From a bacterium (GTDB lineage Bacteria > Desulfobacterota > Anaeroferrophillalia > Anaeroferrophillales > Anaeroferrophillaceae): a DNA stretch of 20,984 nucleotides. The translations under genes and the position numbers were made by a program. Positions 20,931 to 20,984 of the stretch are shown here, in pieces (the stretch's first letter is position 1; every line of letters starts with the position of its first letter). Location of the stretch: NCBI GenBank assembly GCA_029940125.1, contig JAOZRP010000009.1, positions 1 to 20,984 of the forward strand, in the 5' to 3' direction. The notes beneath the pieces are model-generated. The model did no database searches, was not told where the DNA came from, and saw nothing but the letters and a program-made list of their open reading frames with translations.

Positions 20931-20984
20931 TTATTCAATAATCTCGCTGACGACGCCGGCGCCAACCGTGCGGCCGCCTTCACG
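20931..20984 (-). CDS. tuf: Elongation factor Tu, C-terminal end only (cut by window edge)
   Basis: Only the last 17 codons and the TAA stop lie in the window. They read REGGRTVGAGVVSEIIE, the standard EF-Tu C-terminus in domain III. The rest of the gene continues past the right edge. A tuf gene directly upstream of rpsJ is the normal str-S10 junction. No terminator with a T-tract is visible in the 48-base gap to rpsJ, so read-through from tuf is likely. Confidence 0.93.
   Translation of the reverse strand, partial: REGGRTVGAGVVSEIIE

Noticed and set aside
4744..20984. A novel gene system hidden in the ribosomal cluster
   Set aside because: Every gene from rplQ to tuf is a standard member in canonical order, with no inserted, fused or broken gene; only the spacers are unusual.

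Overview
The window reads as part of a Gram-negative, probably anaerobic, deltaproteobacterial-type chromosome (Desulfobacterota is my best guess). The grounds are the style of the ribosomal proteins (zinc-ribbon forms of S4, S14, L24 and L36), the RpoA and EF-Tu C-terminal sequences, a lipoprotein-type RlpA, and a fairly GC-rich base composition. This is family recognition from reading the sequence, not a database result.

Two convergent blocks face each other. Positions 1-359 are non-coding and repeat-rich: a nested inverted-repeat element (37-169), a small hairpin region, and a 7-bp-period repeat array ending just before cobS. Positions 360-4695 (+ strand) hold five tightly packed genes: cobS, a CobC-like phosphatase, an RlpA-like lipoprotein, a CobT of the archaeal/cyanobacterial type, and an AmgK/COG3178-type sugar kinase. 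Most junctions overlap or nearly touch, so this looks like one operon combining cobalamin nucleotide-loop assembly with cell-wall functions.

A perfect 31-bp inverted repeat at 4663-4725 separates the blocks. It probably terminates both, and its left arm also encodes the last ten residues and stop codon of the kinase.

Positions 4744-20984 (- strand) are a merged S10-spc-alpha ribosomal superoperon, read from the right edge: tuf (3' end only), rpsJ, rplC, rplD, rplW, rplB, rpsS, rplV, rpsC, rplP, rpmC, rpsQ, rplN, rplX, rplE, rpsN, rpsH, rplF, rplR, rpsE, rpmD, rplO, secY, adk, map, infA, rpmJ, rpsM, rpsK, rpsD, rpoA, rplQ. Gene order is canonical and no gene is missing or broken. Five of these genes (rpsC, rpsE, secY, rpsM, rpsD) appear to start with TTG, and two (rpsS, rplR) with GTG.

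The unusual content is in the spacers: degenerate heptanucleotide arrays (consensus NGCTRAN, or NTYAGCN on the other strand) occur in at least five intergenic places, including inside the ribosomal operon and over the stop codons of rpsQ and rpsC. I see no CRISPR array, phage, transposase gene, tRNA or defence system, and no wholly new multi-gene system. The best leads are the repeats, the repeat-derived protein tail, and the odd composition of the cob operon.
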